64,000 nt of DNA, taken from NCBI GenBank assembly GCA_902493585.1, contig CABUPZ010000005.1:1-64000 (forward strand), in the 5' to 3' direction. The notes beneath the pieces are model-generated. The model was not told the origin of the DNA and ran no database searches. It saw only the letters and a list, made by a program, of their open reading frames with translations. The position numbers were made by a program, and so were the translations under genes. This document shows, piece by piece, positions 15,886-24,226 of this stretch (positions are counted from its first letter, which is position 1; every line of letters starts with the position of its first letter). Origin of the DNA: an uncultured Fusicatenibacter sp. (GTDB taxonomy: Bacteria; Bacillota; Clostridia; Lachnospirales; Lachnospiraceae).

Positions 15886-16844
15886 GGTACATAGGCTCCC
15901 GTTGTCTGCAGCTGATCCCGATCCTGCTCGGAGTTTCCTTTCTGTCCTTTGCAGTGATGCAGCTGGCGGCAGGGGACGTGGTGGATGCGATGAGTGAGAA
16001 CACGGGGGAGATCCTTACAGAGGAAGAGGCGGATGCCAGGCGGGCGGAGCTTGGACTGGATGAGCCGTTTCTGGTGCAGTACGGCAGCTGGCTGAAAGGT
16101 GTGGTGACCGGGGATATGGGAAAGTCTTATGTTTCAGGGAAACCCGTCTTTCAGACCTTTCTTTCCAAACTGGGGGCGACAGCAGAGCTGATGGTCAGCT
16201 CTGTTCTTTTTACCATCCTGTTTTCGATTTCACTCGGTGTTCTCTCGGCGGTTTACCATAACCGGGTGATTGATTATCTGATACGTTTCCTCAGCTTTAT
16301 CGGAAACTCTCTGCCGAATTTTTTTGTATCCCTTCTTCTGATTTACTTTTTTTCCGTGAAGTGGAAATTGCTTCCGGTGCTGGGGACGGGCGGAGATCTG
16401 CAGAGCCTGATCCTGCCGACGCTGACGCTGGGAATCGCAATGACTGCGAAATATCTCCGCCAGGTGCGGGCAGCGGTGCTGGAAGAGCTGAAGAAAGAGT
16501 ATGTACAGGGAGCCAGGGCGAGAGGCGTCAGAGAACGGGTGATCCTGTTTTCCAGTGTGCTGAGAACGGCGATGCTGACGATCGTGCCGCTTCTGGCGCT
16601 GTCTGTGGGAAGTTTGCTGGGAGGCACGGCGGTGGTTGAGTCTGTTTTTATGTGGGATGGTGTCGGAAAGCTGGCGGTGGATTCCATCAATATGCGTGAT
16701 TATCCGATGATCCAGGCGTACGTCGTGTGGATGGCGGTGATCTATGTTCTGATCAACCTGGTATCGGAGCTGATCTGTCAGTTCCTCGATCCGCGGATAC
16801 GGCTTTGGGAAGGAGGGGCAGACCGTTGCAGAAAAAGAAGATAA
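15879..16844 (+). CDS. ABC transporter permease, NikB/OppB-type
   Basis: 321-residue inner-membrane permease with six hydrophobic helices and the N-terminal MLRYIGSRCLQLIPILLGVS typical of DppB/NikB. The cytoplasmic coupling (EAA-type) loop is around YVQGARARGVRERVILFSSV. With the next permease it would form the channel for a metal chelate or short peptide. It overlaps both the upstream methyltransferase and the downstream permease gene (16826). Confidence 0.92.
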   Translation: MLRYIGSRCLQLIPILLGVSFLSFAVMQLAAGDVVDAMSENTGEILTEEEADARRAELGLDEPFLVQYGSWLKGVVTGDMGKSYVSGKPVFQTFLSKLGATAELMVSSVLFTILFSISLGVLSAVYHNRVIDYLIRFLSFIGNSLPNFFVSLLLIYFFSVKWKLLPVLGTGGDLQSLILPTLTLGIAMTAKYLRQVRAAVLEELKKEYVQGARARGVRERVILFSSVLRTAMLTIVPLLALSVGSLLGGTAVVESVFMWDGVGKLAVDSINMRDYPMIQAYVVWMAVIYVLINLVSELICQFLDPRIRLWEGGADRCRKRR

Positions 16845-17659
16845 AGAAAGACAGCGCAAGGAAAAGATGCTTTTTTTTCGCCTGCCTGGCGGGACTCCTT
16901 CTTCTGACTGCGGTTTTTGCCCAATGGCTGGTTCCTTATGACCCGTATGCGCAGGATCTGCAGAATGCCCTTCAGCCGCCGGGACCGGCGCATCTTTTTG
17001 GAACCGACCGATACGGAAGGGATATGTTTTCCAGAGTGTTGGTGGGAGCCCGGACGACGGTTTTCTCTGCGCTGCTGACGGTTGGGATCATCATGACCGT
17101 GGGGACGCTGGTCGGGGCTGTCTGTGGATGGATCGGCGGAAAGACGGATACGGTCATTATGCGTATTTCCGATATGTTTCTGGCATTTCCCGGAATGGTG
17201 TTTGCCATTGCGGTGGCAGGAGTGCTTGGCGGGGGGCTGTGGAACGCGGTGGCTGCGCTTGCGGCGGTTTCCTGGCCGAAATATGCGCGGCTGGCGAGAA
17301 GTCAGGTGCTTTCGATCCGGGATATGCCGTATTTTTCCGCCGCCCGGTTTGGAGGATGCAGTACTTTTCAGATGATCTTCCGGCATCTGCTGCCGAATAT
17401 TGCCGGGAGTATTCTGGTGACGGCGACGCTGGATATCGGAACCATGATGATGGAACTGGCAGGGCTGTCCTTTCTCGGGCTGGGCGCGCAGCCGCCGATG
17501 GCGGAGTGGGGCAGCATGATGTCCAATGGGCGCAGCATGCTGCAGACCTGCCCCTGGACGATCCTGGCGCCCGGCTTTGCGATTTTTCTGACGGTCATGG
17601 TATTTAATCTTCTGGGAGACGCCATCAGAGATCTGCTGGATCCGGAGCAGAGAGACTGA
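16826..17659 (+). CDS. ABC transporter permease, NikC/OppC-type
   Basis: 277 residues with N-terminal anchor RCFFFACLAGLLLLTAVFAQ and the family segment GTDRYGRDMFSRVLVGARTT, then the coupling loop YFSAARFGGCSTFQMIFRH and the GLSFLGLGAQPP signature. The chosen start is TTG at 16826, nine bases after AGGAGG and overlapping the end of the partner permease. An upstream in-frame start at 16727 would lie deep within the partner and lacks a ribosome site. Confidence 0.92.
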   Translation: MQKKKIKKDSARKRCFFFACLAGLLLLTAVFAQWLVPYDPYAQDLQNALQPPGPAHLFGTDRYGRDMFSRVLVGARTTVFSALLTVGIIMTVGTLVGAVCGWIGGKTDTVIMRISDMFLAFPGMVFAIAVAGVLGGGLWNAVAALAAVSWPKYARLARSQVLSIRDMPYFSAARFGGCSTFQMIFRHLLPNIAGSILVTATLDIGTMMMELAGLSFLGLGAQPPMAEWGSMMSNGRSMLQTCPWTILAPGFAIFLTVMVFNLLGDAIRDLLDPEQRD

Positions 17660-17811
17660 CGGAAGCGGCAAAGGACTCGGCGGCAGGAGATTGAGACAGG
17701 GCGGAAGAAGCAGCTTTGATGAAAGAGAAGAAACGGCAAAAAATCCGGAGAAAGTGCAGCCAGGCAGCAGAACTGCGGAAGGATAAAAGGAAAGAGAAGG
17801 AGAGAAAGATC

Positions 17812-19431
17812 ATGTTGGGAAAAAATACGAAAGAGAGAAAATATAAAGCCATGGCGGTTCTGCTTGCTTCGGCGCTTTTTGTAGGCATACTTGGGGGCTG
17901 CGGCAATTCCCAAAATACAGGAGACACCCAAGACAGCCAGGCACAGAGTTCCTCCGGAACGCAGGCTGCAGGGCAGGAGAAGGTCTTTTACTATGGAGAC
18001 ACGACCTTTAATGCGGAAAATTCAGAGCCGGATGTCAATCCTCACAATACCTATGCCGGCTGGGCCTGCATTCGCTATGGGATCGGAGAGACCCTGTTCC
18101 GGTACACGGACACGATGGAACTGGAACCATGGATTGCGTCCGGATACGAGAGGACGGACGACAGAACCTGGATCATCACATTGCGGGACGATGTGACATT
18201 TACCAGCGGACGGAGCCTGGACGGACAGGCGGTCAAGGAATGTCTGGAGGATCTTGTGGCGGTGCATGAGCGCGCGGCGGAAGATTTAAAGATCCAGGAG
18301 ATCACGGCGGAGGGACAGAAGGTGACAATCCGAACCAGTGAACCGGTTCCGGCGCTGCTGAATTATCTCTCGGATCCTTATGGCTGTATCATCGATATGG
18401 CAGCGGGCATCACGGAGGAAGGAAATGTATCCGGAACCGGTCCGTATATGGCGACAGAAATCCGCACGGATCAGGGGCTGACTCTGGTAAAAAATGAAAA
18501 TTACTGGAATGGGACGCCGAAGCTGGACAAGATTTATGTGCAGACGATCACCGACGGCGATACGATGACGATGGCGCTGCAGTCCGGAGAGCTGGATGCA
18601 GCCTACGGACTGCCGTACTCCAGTCTGCCATTGTTTGAGCAGGAGCCTTATACCATTTCTTCGGTGGAGACTTCACGTTCTTTCTTTGCTCAGATGAATT
18701 ATGAGACAGAAGCGCTGCAGGACGAAAACGTAAGAAAAGCGATCGCCATGTCCATCGATAAGGAAAGTTTTACAGAAACGCTGCTGGACGGTAATGGAAC
18801 CGCGGCGAAAGGGCCGTTTCCCGATAGCTTTGCCTTTGGAGACGGCACGGTGACCGCGCCGGAATATGATCCGGAGGGAGCCAGGGAACTGCTTGCCGCA
18901 GCCGGTTGGAAAGACACGGACGGCGATGGTTATGTGGATAAAAATGGAAAGAATCTTACGATCCGCTGGCTGACTTATCCCAGCCGTCAGGAGCTTCCGC
19001 TGCTGGCGGAGGCGGCACAGGCGACGCTGAAAGATGTGGGGATTCAGGTGGAGATTAACTGTACTTCCGAGCATCTGAATTACCTGGAAAATGGAGCATG
19101 GGACATTTACGCAAGCGCTTTTGTCTGCGCGCCAACCGGGGATCCGGAATATTTCTTTACCACCCATTGTCTCGATGCATCCTCCCATAACCGGGGCGGA
19201 TATCACAGCGATGAACTGGAGGCGCTGGAAGAGAAAATGGCAGCCACGTTTGACGCGCAGGAGAGGGCGGAACTTGCCACCCAGATGACCCAGACGATTC
19301 TGGACGACAATGGCTTCCTTTTTGCCTCTCATCTGAAAATGTCCATCGTATCGGGCGCAGGGGTGACAGGGCTGGAAGCACATCCCAGCGATTACTATGA
19401 GATCACAGTGGATCTGGACAAAAATGTGTAA
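17812..19431 (+). CDS. ABC transporter substrate-binding lipoprotein, NikA/OppA family
   Basis: 539-residue extracellular receptor of the SBP family 5 type. The N-terminal signal MAVLLASALFVGILGGCG ends in a lipobox with the lipidated Cys near residue 29, followed by a Gln/Ser-rich linker. The family segment around YRYTD..ELEPWIASGYE and the internal TGPYMATEI and GELDAAYG are present. Start ATG at 17812 follows AAGGAGA. Members bind nickel chelates, heme or oligopeptides; the adjacent methyltransferases suggest a small modified ligand, but this is inference. Confidence 0.9.
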   Translation: MLGKNTKERKYKAMAVLLASALFVGILGGCGNSQNTGDTQDSQAQSSSGTQAAGQEKVFYYGDTTFNAENSEPDVNPHNTYAGWACIRYGIGETLFRYTDTMELEPWIASGYERTDDRTWIITLRDDVTFTSGRSLDGQAVKECLEDLVAVHERAAEDLKIQEITAEGQKVTIRTSEPVPALLNYLSDPYGCIIDMAAGITEEGNVSGTGPYMATEIRTDQGLTLVKNENYWNGTPKLDKIYVQTITDGDTMTMALQSGELDAAYGLPYSSLPLFEQEPYTISSVETSRSFFAQMNYETEALQDENVRKAIAMSIDKESFTETLLDGNGTAAKGPFPDSFAFGDGTVTAPEYDPEGARELLAAAGWKDTDGDGYVDKNGKNLTIRWLTYPSRQELPLLAEAAQATLKDVGIQVEINCTSEHLNYLENGAWDIYASAFVCAPTGDPEYFFTTHCLDASSHNRGGYHSDELEALEEKMAATFDAQERAELATQMTQTILDDNGFLFASHLKMSIVSGAGVTGLEAHPSDYYEITVDLDKNV

Positions 19432-19445
19432 GGATGGAGAAATTT

Positions 19446-20231
19446 ATGGAACAGCCGGTTCTTGAGATCCGTCAGGCGGAAATCTGTTATGACGGGATGC
19501 CTGTGGTAAAAAATGTAAGCCTGCGTGTAAAACCCGGCCATATCCTTGGAATCGTCGGCGAGAGCGGGAGCGGAAAGAGCACACTGATCCGGGCATGTAT
19601 GGGACTGCTCAGAAAAGGCGGCAGAGTCACACATGGAGACATTTTGTACCGGGGAATCTCTGTTCCGTCTGCCTCCCGGGAAGAACTGCGGCGGCTGTGC
19701 GGACCGGGAATGGGGATGATCTTTCAGGACTGCAAAAACGCAATGTGCCCCATCCGGACCATCGGAAGCCAGCTGGTGGAAAGTGTGCGGGAGCACAAAA
19801 AAGGGGTTTCACGGAAGGAAGTGGAGCAAAGAGCGGCAGAACTGCTGGAAAAGCTCGGACTGAAGGATGCGGAAAGAATCCTGAAAAGCTACCCGTTTGA
19901 ACTGTCAGGAGGTATGAACCAGCGGGTGGGGATCATGACGGCAATGGTGATGGAGCCGGATCTGCTTTTCGCGGATGAACCCACCAGCGCTCTGGATGTC
20001 ACGGTGCAGGCGCAGGTGATCGATGAACTGATGCGCCTCAGGGACCTGTATGGCACGGCAATTGTCCTGGTGACCCACAACATCGGGGTTGCCGCCAGGA
20101 TGGCTGATGAGATTGCGGTTTTTTCCGGAGGAGAAATGGTGGAATACGGAGAACGGGAACAGATCCTCAGGCATCCGGAACAGGAATACACAAGACAGCT
20201 GCTGGAAGCAGCCCCAAGGCTGAAGAGATAA
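19446..20231 (+). CDS. ABC transporter ATP-binding protein, NikD/OppD-type
   Basis: 261-residue ATPase with Walker A GESGSGKS (~residues 36-43), signature LSGGMNQRVGI, Walker B LLFADEPTSALD and H-loop VTHN. Start at 19446 is favoured by GGATGGAG six bases upstream; an earlier in-frame ATG at 19434 has a weaker site. The C-terminal zinc-like Cys cluster of some oligopeptide ATPases is absent. Confidence 0.92.
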   Translation: MEQPVLEIRQAEICYDGMPVVKNVSLRVKPGHILGIVGESGSGKSTLIRACMGLLRKGGRVTHGDILYRGISVPSASREELRRLCGPGMGMIFQDCKNAMCPIRTIGSQLVESVREHKKGVSRKEVEQRAAELLEKLGLKDAERILKSYPFELSGGMNQRVGIMTAMVMEPDLLFADEPTSALDVTVQAQVIDELMRLRDLYGTAIVLVTHNIGVAARMADEIAVFSGGEMVEYGEREQILRHPEQEYTRQLLEAAPRLKR

Positions 20232-20245
20232 GGAAGCATTTAAGG

Positions 20246-21007
20246 ATGGAAGGGTTATTGGAAGTTAAGCACCTGAGAAAGACATTTGGAAAAAAAGACA
20301 CAGCATTTGCCGCGGTAAACGACATCAGTTTTTCCGTCGGAGCGGGAGAGTGCGTCGGACTGGTAGGGGAAAGCGGAAGCGGAAAGAGTACAACCGCCAG
20401 ACTGCTCACCCGGATCCTGGATGCGGACGAAGGAACGATGCGGTTTGACGGAGTGGACTATACGGGAGCCAGGGGCAAACAGCTCCGTCCCATTTACCGG
20501 CAGATGCAGATGGTCTTTCAGTCGCCGCAGGACTCTTTTGATCCGAGGAAGAAGCTGGGATTCAGCCTGACGGAAGGCTTGAGAAACCGGGGAGTATCCA
20601 AACAGGATGCAAAGATACAGGCAGAAGCGCTGATGGAAACCTGCGGGCTACCGGCAGAATATCTGGAACGGTATCCCCATGAAGTCAGCGGAGGAGAATG
20701 CCAGAGGGCGGCGATTGCCCGGGCGGCTCTGCTGGCGCCGCGGCTTCTGATCTGCGACGAAGTGACCAGCGCTCTGGATGTGACGGTACAGGCACAGATT
20801 TTGAAACTCCTGCAGGGACTGAGAAAAGAAAGGGCGTTATCCTGCCTGCTTATCAGCCATGATCTGGCGGTGGTACAGCAGATGTGCAGCCGGATCCTGG
20901 TGATGTACCAGGGGAAGATCATAGAAGAAGGAACGACAGACGAGGTACTGAAACATCCAAAACAGCCGTACACGCAGAAACTTGTGGCCTCTGTTCTGGA
21001 TTGGTAG
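20246..21007 (+). CDS. ABC transporter ATP-binding protein, NikE/OppF-type
   Basis: 253-residue ATPase, last gene of the operon: Walker A GESGSGKST, Q-loop MVFQSPQDSFDP, signature VSGGECQRAAI, Walker B LLICDEVTSALD, H-loop LISHD. It pairs with the preceding ATPase. A 14-base gap separates them. A strong terminator follows at 21037, closing a seven-gene unit of two methyltransferases plus a complete importer. Confidence 0.92.
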   Translation: MEGLLEVKHLRKTFGKKDTAFAAVNDISFSVGAGECVGLVGESGSGKSTTARLLTRILDADEGTMRFDGVDYTGARGKQLRPIYRQMQMVFQSPQDSFDPRKKLGFSLTEGLRNRGVSKQDAKIQAEALMETCGLPAEYLERYPHEVSGGECQRAAIARAALLAPRLLICDEVTSALDVTVQAQILKLLQGLRKERALSCLLISHDLAVVQQMCSRILVMYQGKIIEEGTTDEVLKHPKQPYTQKLVASVLDW

Positions 21008-21036
21008 AGTCTGGTATGAAAAAAATCAGAAAAACA

Positions 21037-21116
21037 GAAAGAGAAGAATTTCTGCCATCCATGTTCCCTGACGAACAGGAGACACGGACAATAACAGAAA
21101 TCCTTCTCTCTTTTTT
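21037..21116 (+). terminator. Terminator of the methyltransferase/ABC operon
   Basis: GAGAAG-AATTTCTG near 21041-21054 pairs with CAGAAA-TCCTTCTCTC at 21095-21110, then six T residues. The loop is long, about 40 bases. Confidence 0.65.
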
Positions 21117-21387
21117 ATGTTTGACGGCAATGCTGTCATTATATGTAAACTAAAGTTTTCGTCTGCGTTCCTCAGATCTCTGACCACCACAGGGCAAGCC
21201 CTTCTGTCAAGCCCCACAGCATCTGCACAGATAAAACAAAAAACCTTATGGTTATATTATGCCAGAAAAGTTACCGGCAATCAATGAAGAAACTGTAAAA
21301 TTTTCGGAAAGAAACTTAAAAAAATCCTGAAGAAAAACGAACGGAATGGAACCCCTCCCGCTCAGGACCCGTCCCAACATGTTAGTC
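21117..21387. other. Intergenic stretch without recognised feature
   Basis: Between the operon terminator and the promoter of the cation-efflux gene. It contains the partial palindromes agggcttgccct-like (near 21190-21205, minus strand) and otherwise AT-rich sequence. No reading frame with a ribosome site and no known riboswitch pattern was recognised. Confidence 0.5.
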
Positions 21388-21415
21388 TTGACTTTTGGGT
21401 GGTGGTTGATAAAAT
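21388..21415 (+). promoter_or_regulatory. Promoter of the cation-efflux gene
   Basis: TTGACT (21388-21393), 16-base spacer, TAAAAT (21410-21415). Because the -10 box directly abuts the ATG at 21416, transcription would start after that codon, so the real translation start must be further in. Confidence 0.6.
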
Positions 21416-21448
21416 ATGGATAAACAAAAATGGAAAGCGAAGAAGATC

Positions 21449-22624
21449 ATGACAGAATTTCTTGTAAAAAAATTTGTAAAAGACTATCAGAACACCGAAG
21501 ATGCTCAGGTTCGCACCCATTATGGCATTTTGTCCAGCTGTGTGGGGATTATCTGCAATGTACTGTTATTCGGTACAAAACTGGTGATCGGGCTGCTGAT
21601 GAATTCTCTGGCGATCATGGCGGATGCCCTGAACAATCTTTCGGACGCCGCGTCGTCCATCATCAGCTTTGTCGGTGTAAAAATGGCGAGCAAGCCGGCA
21701 GACAAGGAGCATCCGTTCGGGCACGGAAGAATTGAATATATCGCGGCGCTGATCGTCTCGTTTTTGGTGATCGAGGTGGGAATTACCTGTTTCAGAAACT
21801 CTTTTGGCAAGCTGTTTCATCCGGAACCGATTGCTTTTGAGTGGGTTCCGTTTCTGATCCTTCTGCTGTCCGTGGGCGTTAAGCTTTGGATGTCTCTTTT
21901 TAATCGGAAGCTGGGAAAGAGAATTGACTCCAAGGTCATGCTGGCAGCGGCGGCGGATTCAACCGGAGATGTGATCGTTACAAGTGCAACTCTTGCTTCT
22001 ATATTAATAGGTTACTTTACGTCGGCAAATGTGGATGCGATTGCCGGCCTGGCGGTTTCCCTTCTGGTTATCTGGTCCGGTATCAATATCGCCAGAGACA
22101 CCCTGGAACCGCTGATCGGTCAGAGACCCGATCCGGAACTGTACCATCAGATCCAGGAGATGGTGGAATCTTATGACGGCATTGTCGGCACTCATGATCT
22201 GATCATCCACAATTATGGCCCCAACCGCAGTATGGCTTCGATCCATGCGGAAGTACCCAGGGAGACAGATATCGAAGTGTCCCATGAGATTATTGACCGG
22301 ATTGAGAGGGACGTTGCAAGAAAGCTGAATATTTTTCTGGTGATTCACATGGATCCTGTGGAGATTCATGATGAGAAAGTACTTGCCGTGAAGACGAAAC
22401 TGAACGGTGTTGTCCGGGCGCTGGATCCGCAGCTGTCCTTTCATGACTTCCGTGTGGTTAACGGGCAGGAGCAGATCAATCTGATTTTTGATCTGGTGTT
22501 CCCGTTTTCCTATACGCCGGAAGAGGCGAAGAAGGTGGTTCATCAGGTGGAATCCCTGATGAAAGAGGTAGATTCCAGGTATCAGTGTGTGATAACAGTA
22601 GACAAAGATTATCTGACCGAGTAA
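21449..22624 (+). CDS. Cation diffusion facilitator family transporter
   Basis: 391-residue metal efflux protein (zinc, manganese, iron or cobalt; not decidable by eye). Helix II-type motif MADALNNLSDAASS and the histidine in the following DKEHPFGHGRIEY are the family metal site; a second site is in VMLAAAADSTGDV. Six hydrophobic helices precede a cytoplasmic domain (~residues 205-390) with HDLIIHNYGPNRSMASIHAE and VIHMDPVE. Start at 21449 gives MTEFLVKKFVKDYQNTEDAQ, consistent with relatives and with the promoter position. A longer start at 21416 would be untranscribed. Confidence 0.9.
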   Translation: MTEFLVKKFVKDYQNTEDAQVRTHYGILSSCVGIICNVLLFGTKLVIGLLMNSLAIMADALNNLSDAASSIISFVGVKMASKPADKEHPFGHGRIEYIAALIVSFLVIEVGITCFRNSFGKLFHPEPIAFEWVPFLILLLSVGVKLWMSLFNRKLGKRIDSKVMLAAAADSTGDVIVTSATLASILIGYFTSANVDAIAGLAVSLLVIWSGINIARDTLEPLIGQRPDPELYHQIQEMVESYDGIVGTHDLIIHNYGPNRSMASIHAEVPRETDIEVSHEIIDRIERDVARKLNIFLVIHMDPVEIHDEKVLAVKTKLNGVVRALDPQLSFHDFRVVNGQEQINLIFDLVFPFSYTPEEAKKVVHQVESLMKEVDSRYQCVITVDKDYLTE

Positions 22625-22676
22625 AATAGAGATAACACAAATAATAAGGAAAAGTCATAACGAGGAGGAAACACAG

Positions 22677-22877
22677 ATGTTAGATAGAAACGTAATGCTT
22701 TGTAACTGCAAACAGGTATCCTATGCGGATGTGGAAGATGCGCTGCACCAGATGGATAAATTTTCCGATGTTGTGGAAAGTTTTGACGAAGTGCAGAAGA
22801 TCACCCACTGCTCTACAGGCTGCGGCGGATGTCATGATAAAATTATGGAAGCAATTTCCGAGATTATGATGGCATAA
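22677..22877 (+). CDS. BFD-like [2Fe-2S] ferredoxin
   Basis: 66-residue protein of the bacterioferritin-associated ferredoxin type. Cysteines C9 and C11 (LCNCKQV) and C49 and C52 (STGCGGCHD) give the CxC...CxxC set expected to bind one [2Fe-2S] cluster; C45 is additional. Stand-alone BFD domains take part in iron mobilisation or serve as small electron carriers. It follows the cation-efflux gene by 52 bases with a GAGGAGG site, so it may share its transcript and hint at iron handling. Confidence 0.85.
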   Translation: MLDRNVMLCNCKQVSYADVEDALHQMDKFSDVVESFDEVQKITHCSTGCGGCHDKIMEAISEIMMA

Positions 22878-23122
22878 TGGGGGAAAAGATGAACAGAGAA
22901 TCGGAGGAGCGTTCCGGTAATGCCTGCCGGGAACCACAGGACTGGACAAAGAACTGTGGCGGCAAACAGGTGGATCTCGCGGAATTTGTCCGGAAAATGG
23001 AAATCTTGAGAGGCGGCGGAACTGTGGAGTGGAAATGTCCATTCTGCGGCCGGAGAAAAGAACATCGCGCAGCCGGCGGACGAAAAGTCTGCCGGCTGCG
23101 TGATGTTCTTTTCTGGTTATAA
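22877..23122 (+). CDS. Possible small zinc-ribbon protein (doubtful)
   Basis: An 81-residue frame beginning where the BFD gene ends (taATGg overlap) with one CPFCGR knuckle around residues 54-59 and no other recognised feature. The last third lies inside the terminator hairpin 23056-23113, which argues against it, and no clear ribosome site precedes it. Listed because the overlap and the CxxC motif are suggestive. Confidence 0.3.
   Translation: MGEKMNRESEERSGNACREPQDWTKNCGGKQVDLAEFVRKMEILRGGGTVEWKCPFCGRRKEHRAAGGRKVCRLRDVLFWL
23056..23113 (+). terminator. Terminator after the BFD gene
   Basis: Very long stem: AAAAGAACATC-GCGCAGCCGGC pairs with GCCGGCTGCG-TGATGTTCTTTT around the loop ggacgaaaagtct. 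The flanking A and T runs let it act in both directions. Confidence 0.85.
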
Positions 23123-23123
23123 C

Positions 23124-23155
23124 AAAAAAGGAATTCTTTTCTCAAAGAATTCCTT
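23124..23155 (-). terminator. Terminator of tRNA-Gln
   Basis: On the minus strand AAGGAATTCTT pairs with AAGAATTCCTT followed by TTTTTGTT, immediately after the tRNA 3' end. Confidence 0.8.
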
Positions 23156-23158
23156 CAG

Positions 23159-23230
23159 CTGGGCTACAAGGATTCGAACCTTGAAATGACGGAGTCAGAG
23201 TCCGTTGCCTTACCCTTTGGCGATAGCCCA
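23159..23230 (-). tRNA. tRNA-Gln (anticodon CTG)
   Basis: 72-base cloverleaf on the minus strand: acceptor TGGGCTA/TAGCCCA with discriminator G, anticodon stem ACGGA/TCCGT around loop CTCTGAC (anticodon CTG, reads CAG), and T-arm CAAGG TTCGAAT CCTTG. The TGGG start and short D-arm are typical of tRNA-Gln. Confidence 0.96.
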
Positions 23231-23249
23231 ATGTCTCACAACAAAATGT

Positions 23250-23278
23250 ATTCTACCAGATGATCTTCAAAAAAGCAA
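23250..23278 (-). promoter_or_regulatory. Promoter of tRNA-Gln
   Basis: Minus strand TTGCTT (23278-23273), 17-base spacer, TAGAAT (23255-23250), 20 bases upstream of the tRNA. Confidence 0.6.
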
Positions 23279-23341
23279 GCCTTTTTTGAAAAAATTTTAA
23301 AAAAACAAAATTTAAAAAATATGGGTATCCGCAAGGTTTCG

Positions 23342-23350
23342 TGTTATAAT
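23342..23350 (+). promoter_or_regulatory. Extended -10 promoter of the thioesterase gene
   Basis: TGTTATAAT is an extended -10 element (TGn plus TATAAT). The -35 region is poor, as is common for extended -10 promoters. The start codon follows 36 bases later. Confidence 0.5.
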
Positions 23351-23385
23351 GATTTACAACGATTTTTGGAAGAAGGAGAGAAGAA

Positions 23386-24093
23386 TTGAAATATTATTTT
23401 GACAGCAGAATCCGTTACAGTGAGCTGGATGAGAATCTGTGTCTGCCGCTGCACGGATTGATCAATTATTTTCAGGACTGCAGTACCTTTCAGTCAGAGG
23501 AACTGGGGATCGGGGTTCAGTATCTGAAAGAAAAACGCAGATTGTGGGTGCTTACTTCCTGGCAGATTGAGATTTTCCGGTATCCGTCTCTGGGTGAAGA
23601 AATCCGCACTGGAACGTGGGCGTGTGGATTTCGCGGATTTGTCGGTGCGAGAAATTTTGTGATGGAGACGAAGGAAGGGGAAACTCTTGCCTGTGCATAT
23701 TCCGAATGGGCGTATATGGATCTTGATGCAGGGCGTCCGGTGCGCGCGGATGACAGTGAGACGGAACGTTACGGAATGGAAGAGCCGCTTCCGATGGAAT
23801 ATGCAGGAAGAAAAATCATTGTGCCAAGCGAGCAGCAATTTCTGGAGGCGGTGACGGTACATTCTCATCATCTGGACAGCAATCATCATGTAAATAACGG
23901 ACAGTATGTGGCGATTGCCGCAGAGTATCTTCCAAAAGAGTTTCAGGTACATCGGCTGCGGGCGGAATATAAGCGCCAGGCGCATCTGGGGGATGTGATG
24001 ACGCCGGGAATTTCACAGAAAGACGGAGTTTATGTGGTGACATTAAATGCCACCTCGGGATGTCCGTATGTTATTGTAGAATTTACAGCATAA
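23386..24093 (+). CDS. Acyl-ACP thioesterase (FatA/FatB family)
   Basis: 235-residue double-hotdog thioesterase that releases free fatty acids from acyl carrier protein. Visible elements: RIRYSELDENLCLPLHGLIN, the substrate-site segment around RLWVLTSWQIEIFRYP, and the second hotdog with HSHHLDSNHHVNNGQYV, which holds the catalytic Asn and His of the family. Start is TTG at 23386 after AAGGAG. It stands alone between tRNA-Gln and pncB. Confidence 0.88.
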   Translation: MKYYFDSRIRYSELDENLCLPLHGLINYFQDCSTFQSEELGIGVQYLKEKRRLWVLTSWQIEIFRYPSLGEEIRTGTWACGFRGFVGARNFVMETKEGETLACAYSEWAYMDLDAGRPVRADDSETERYGMEEPLPMEYAGRKIIVPSEQQFLEAVTVHSHHLDSNHHVNNGQYVAIAAEYLPKEFQVHRLRAEYKRQAHLGDVMTPGISQKDGVYVVTLNATSGCPYVIVEFTA

Positions 24094-24117
24094 CCGTTCA
24101 GCTGGCTGAACTGTTAC
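24091..24117 (+). repeat. Dispersed repeat A (GTTCAGC hairpin), copy
   Basis: TAACCGTTCAGC pairs with GCTGAACTGTTA with one mismatch. It begins at the stop codon of the thioesterase gene and probably forms its 3' hairpin. Related copies: 7182-7226, 34256-34281, 49153-49183, 50668-50693 and 52813-52839. Confidence 0.7.
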
Positions 24118-24146
24118 TGGAATTTTTCTGCAAGTAGTATTATAAT
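24118..24146 (+). promoter_or_regulatory. Possible promoter of pncB
   Basis: TATAAT at 24141-24146 is perfect; TGGAAT 17 bases upstream (24118-24123) is a weak -35. The start codon lies about 80 bases downstream. Confidence 0.4.
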
Positions 24147-24226
24147 GGACGTAATTATCCGGCAGAACAGAGTATAACTGCGCAGACCGTGAAAAAACAG
24201 GAAAAAATAAGATGAGGAGATTTGTT

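Noticed and set aside
21117..21448. A metal-sensing riboswitch upstream of the cation-efflux gene
   Set aside because: The promoter at 21388 leaves a leader of only about 25 bases, and no known NiCo or yybP-ykoY pattern was seen further upstream.
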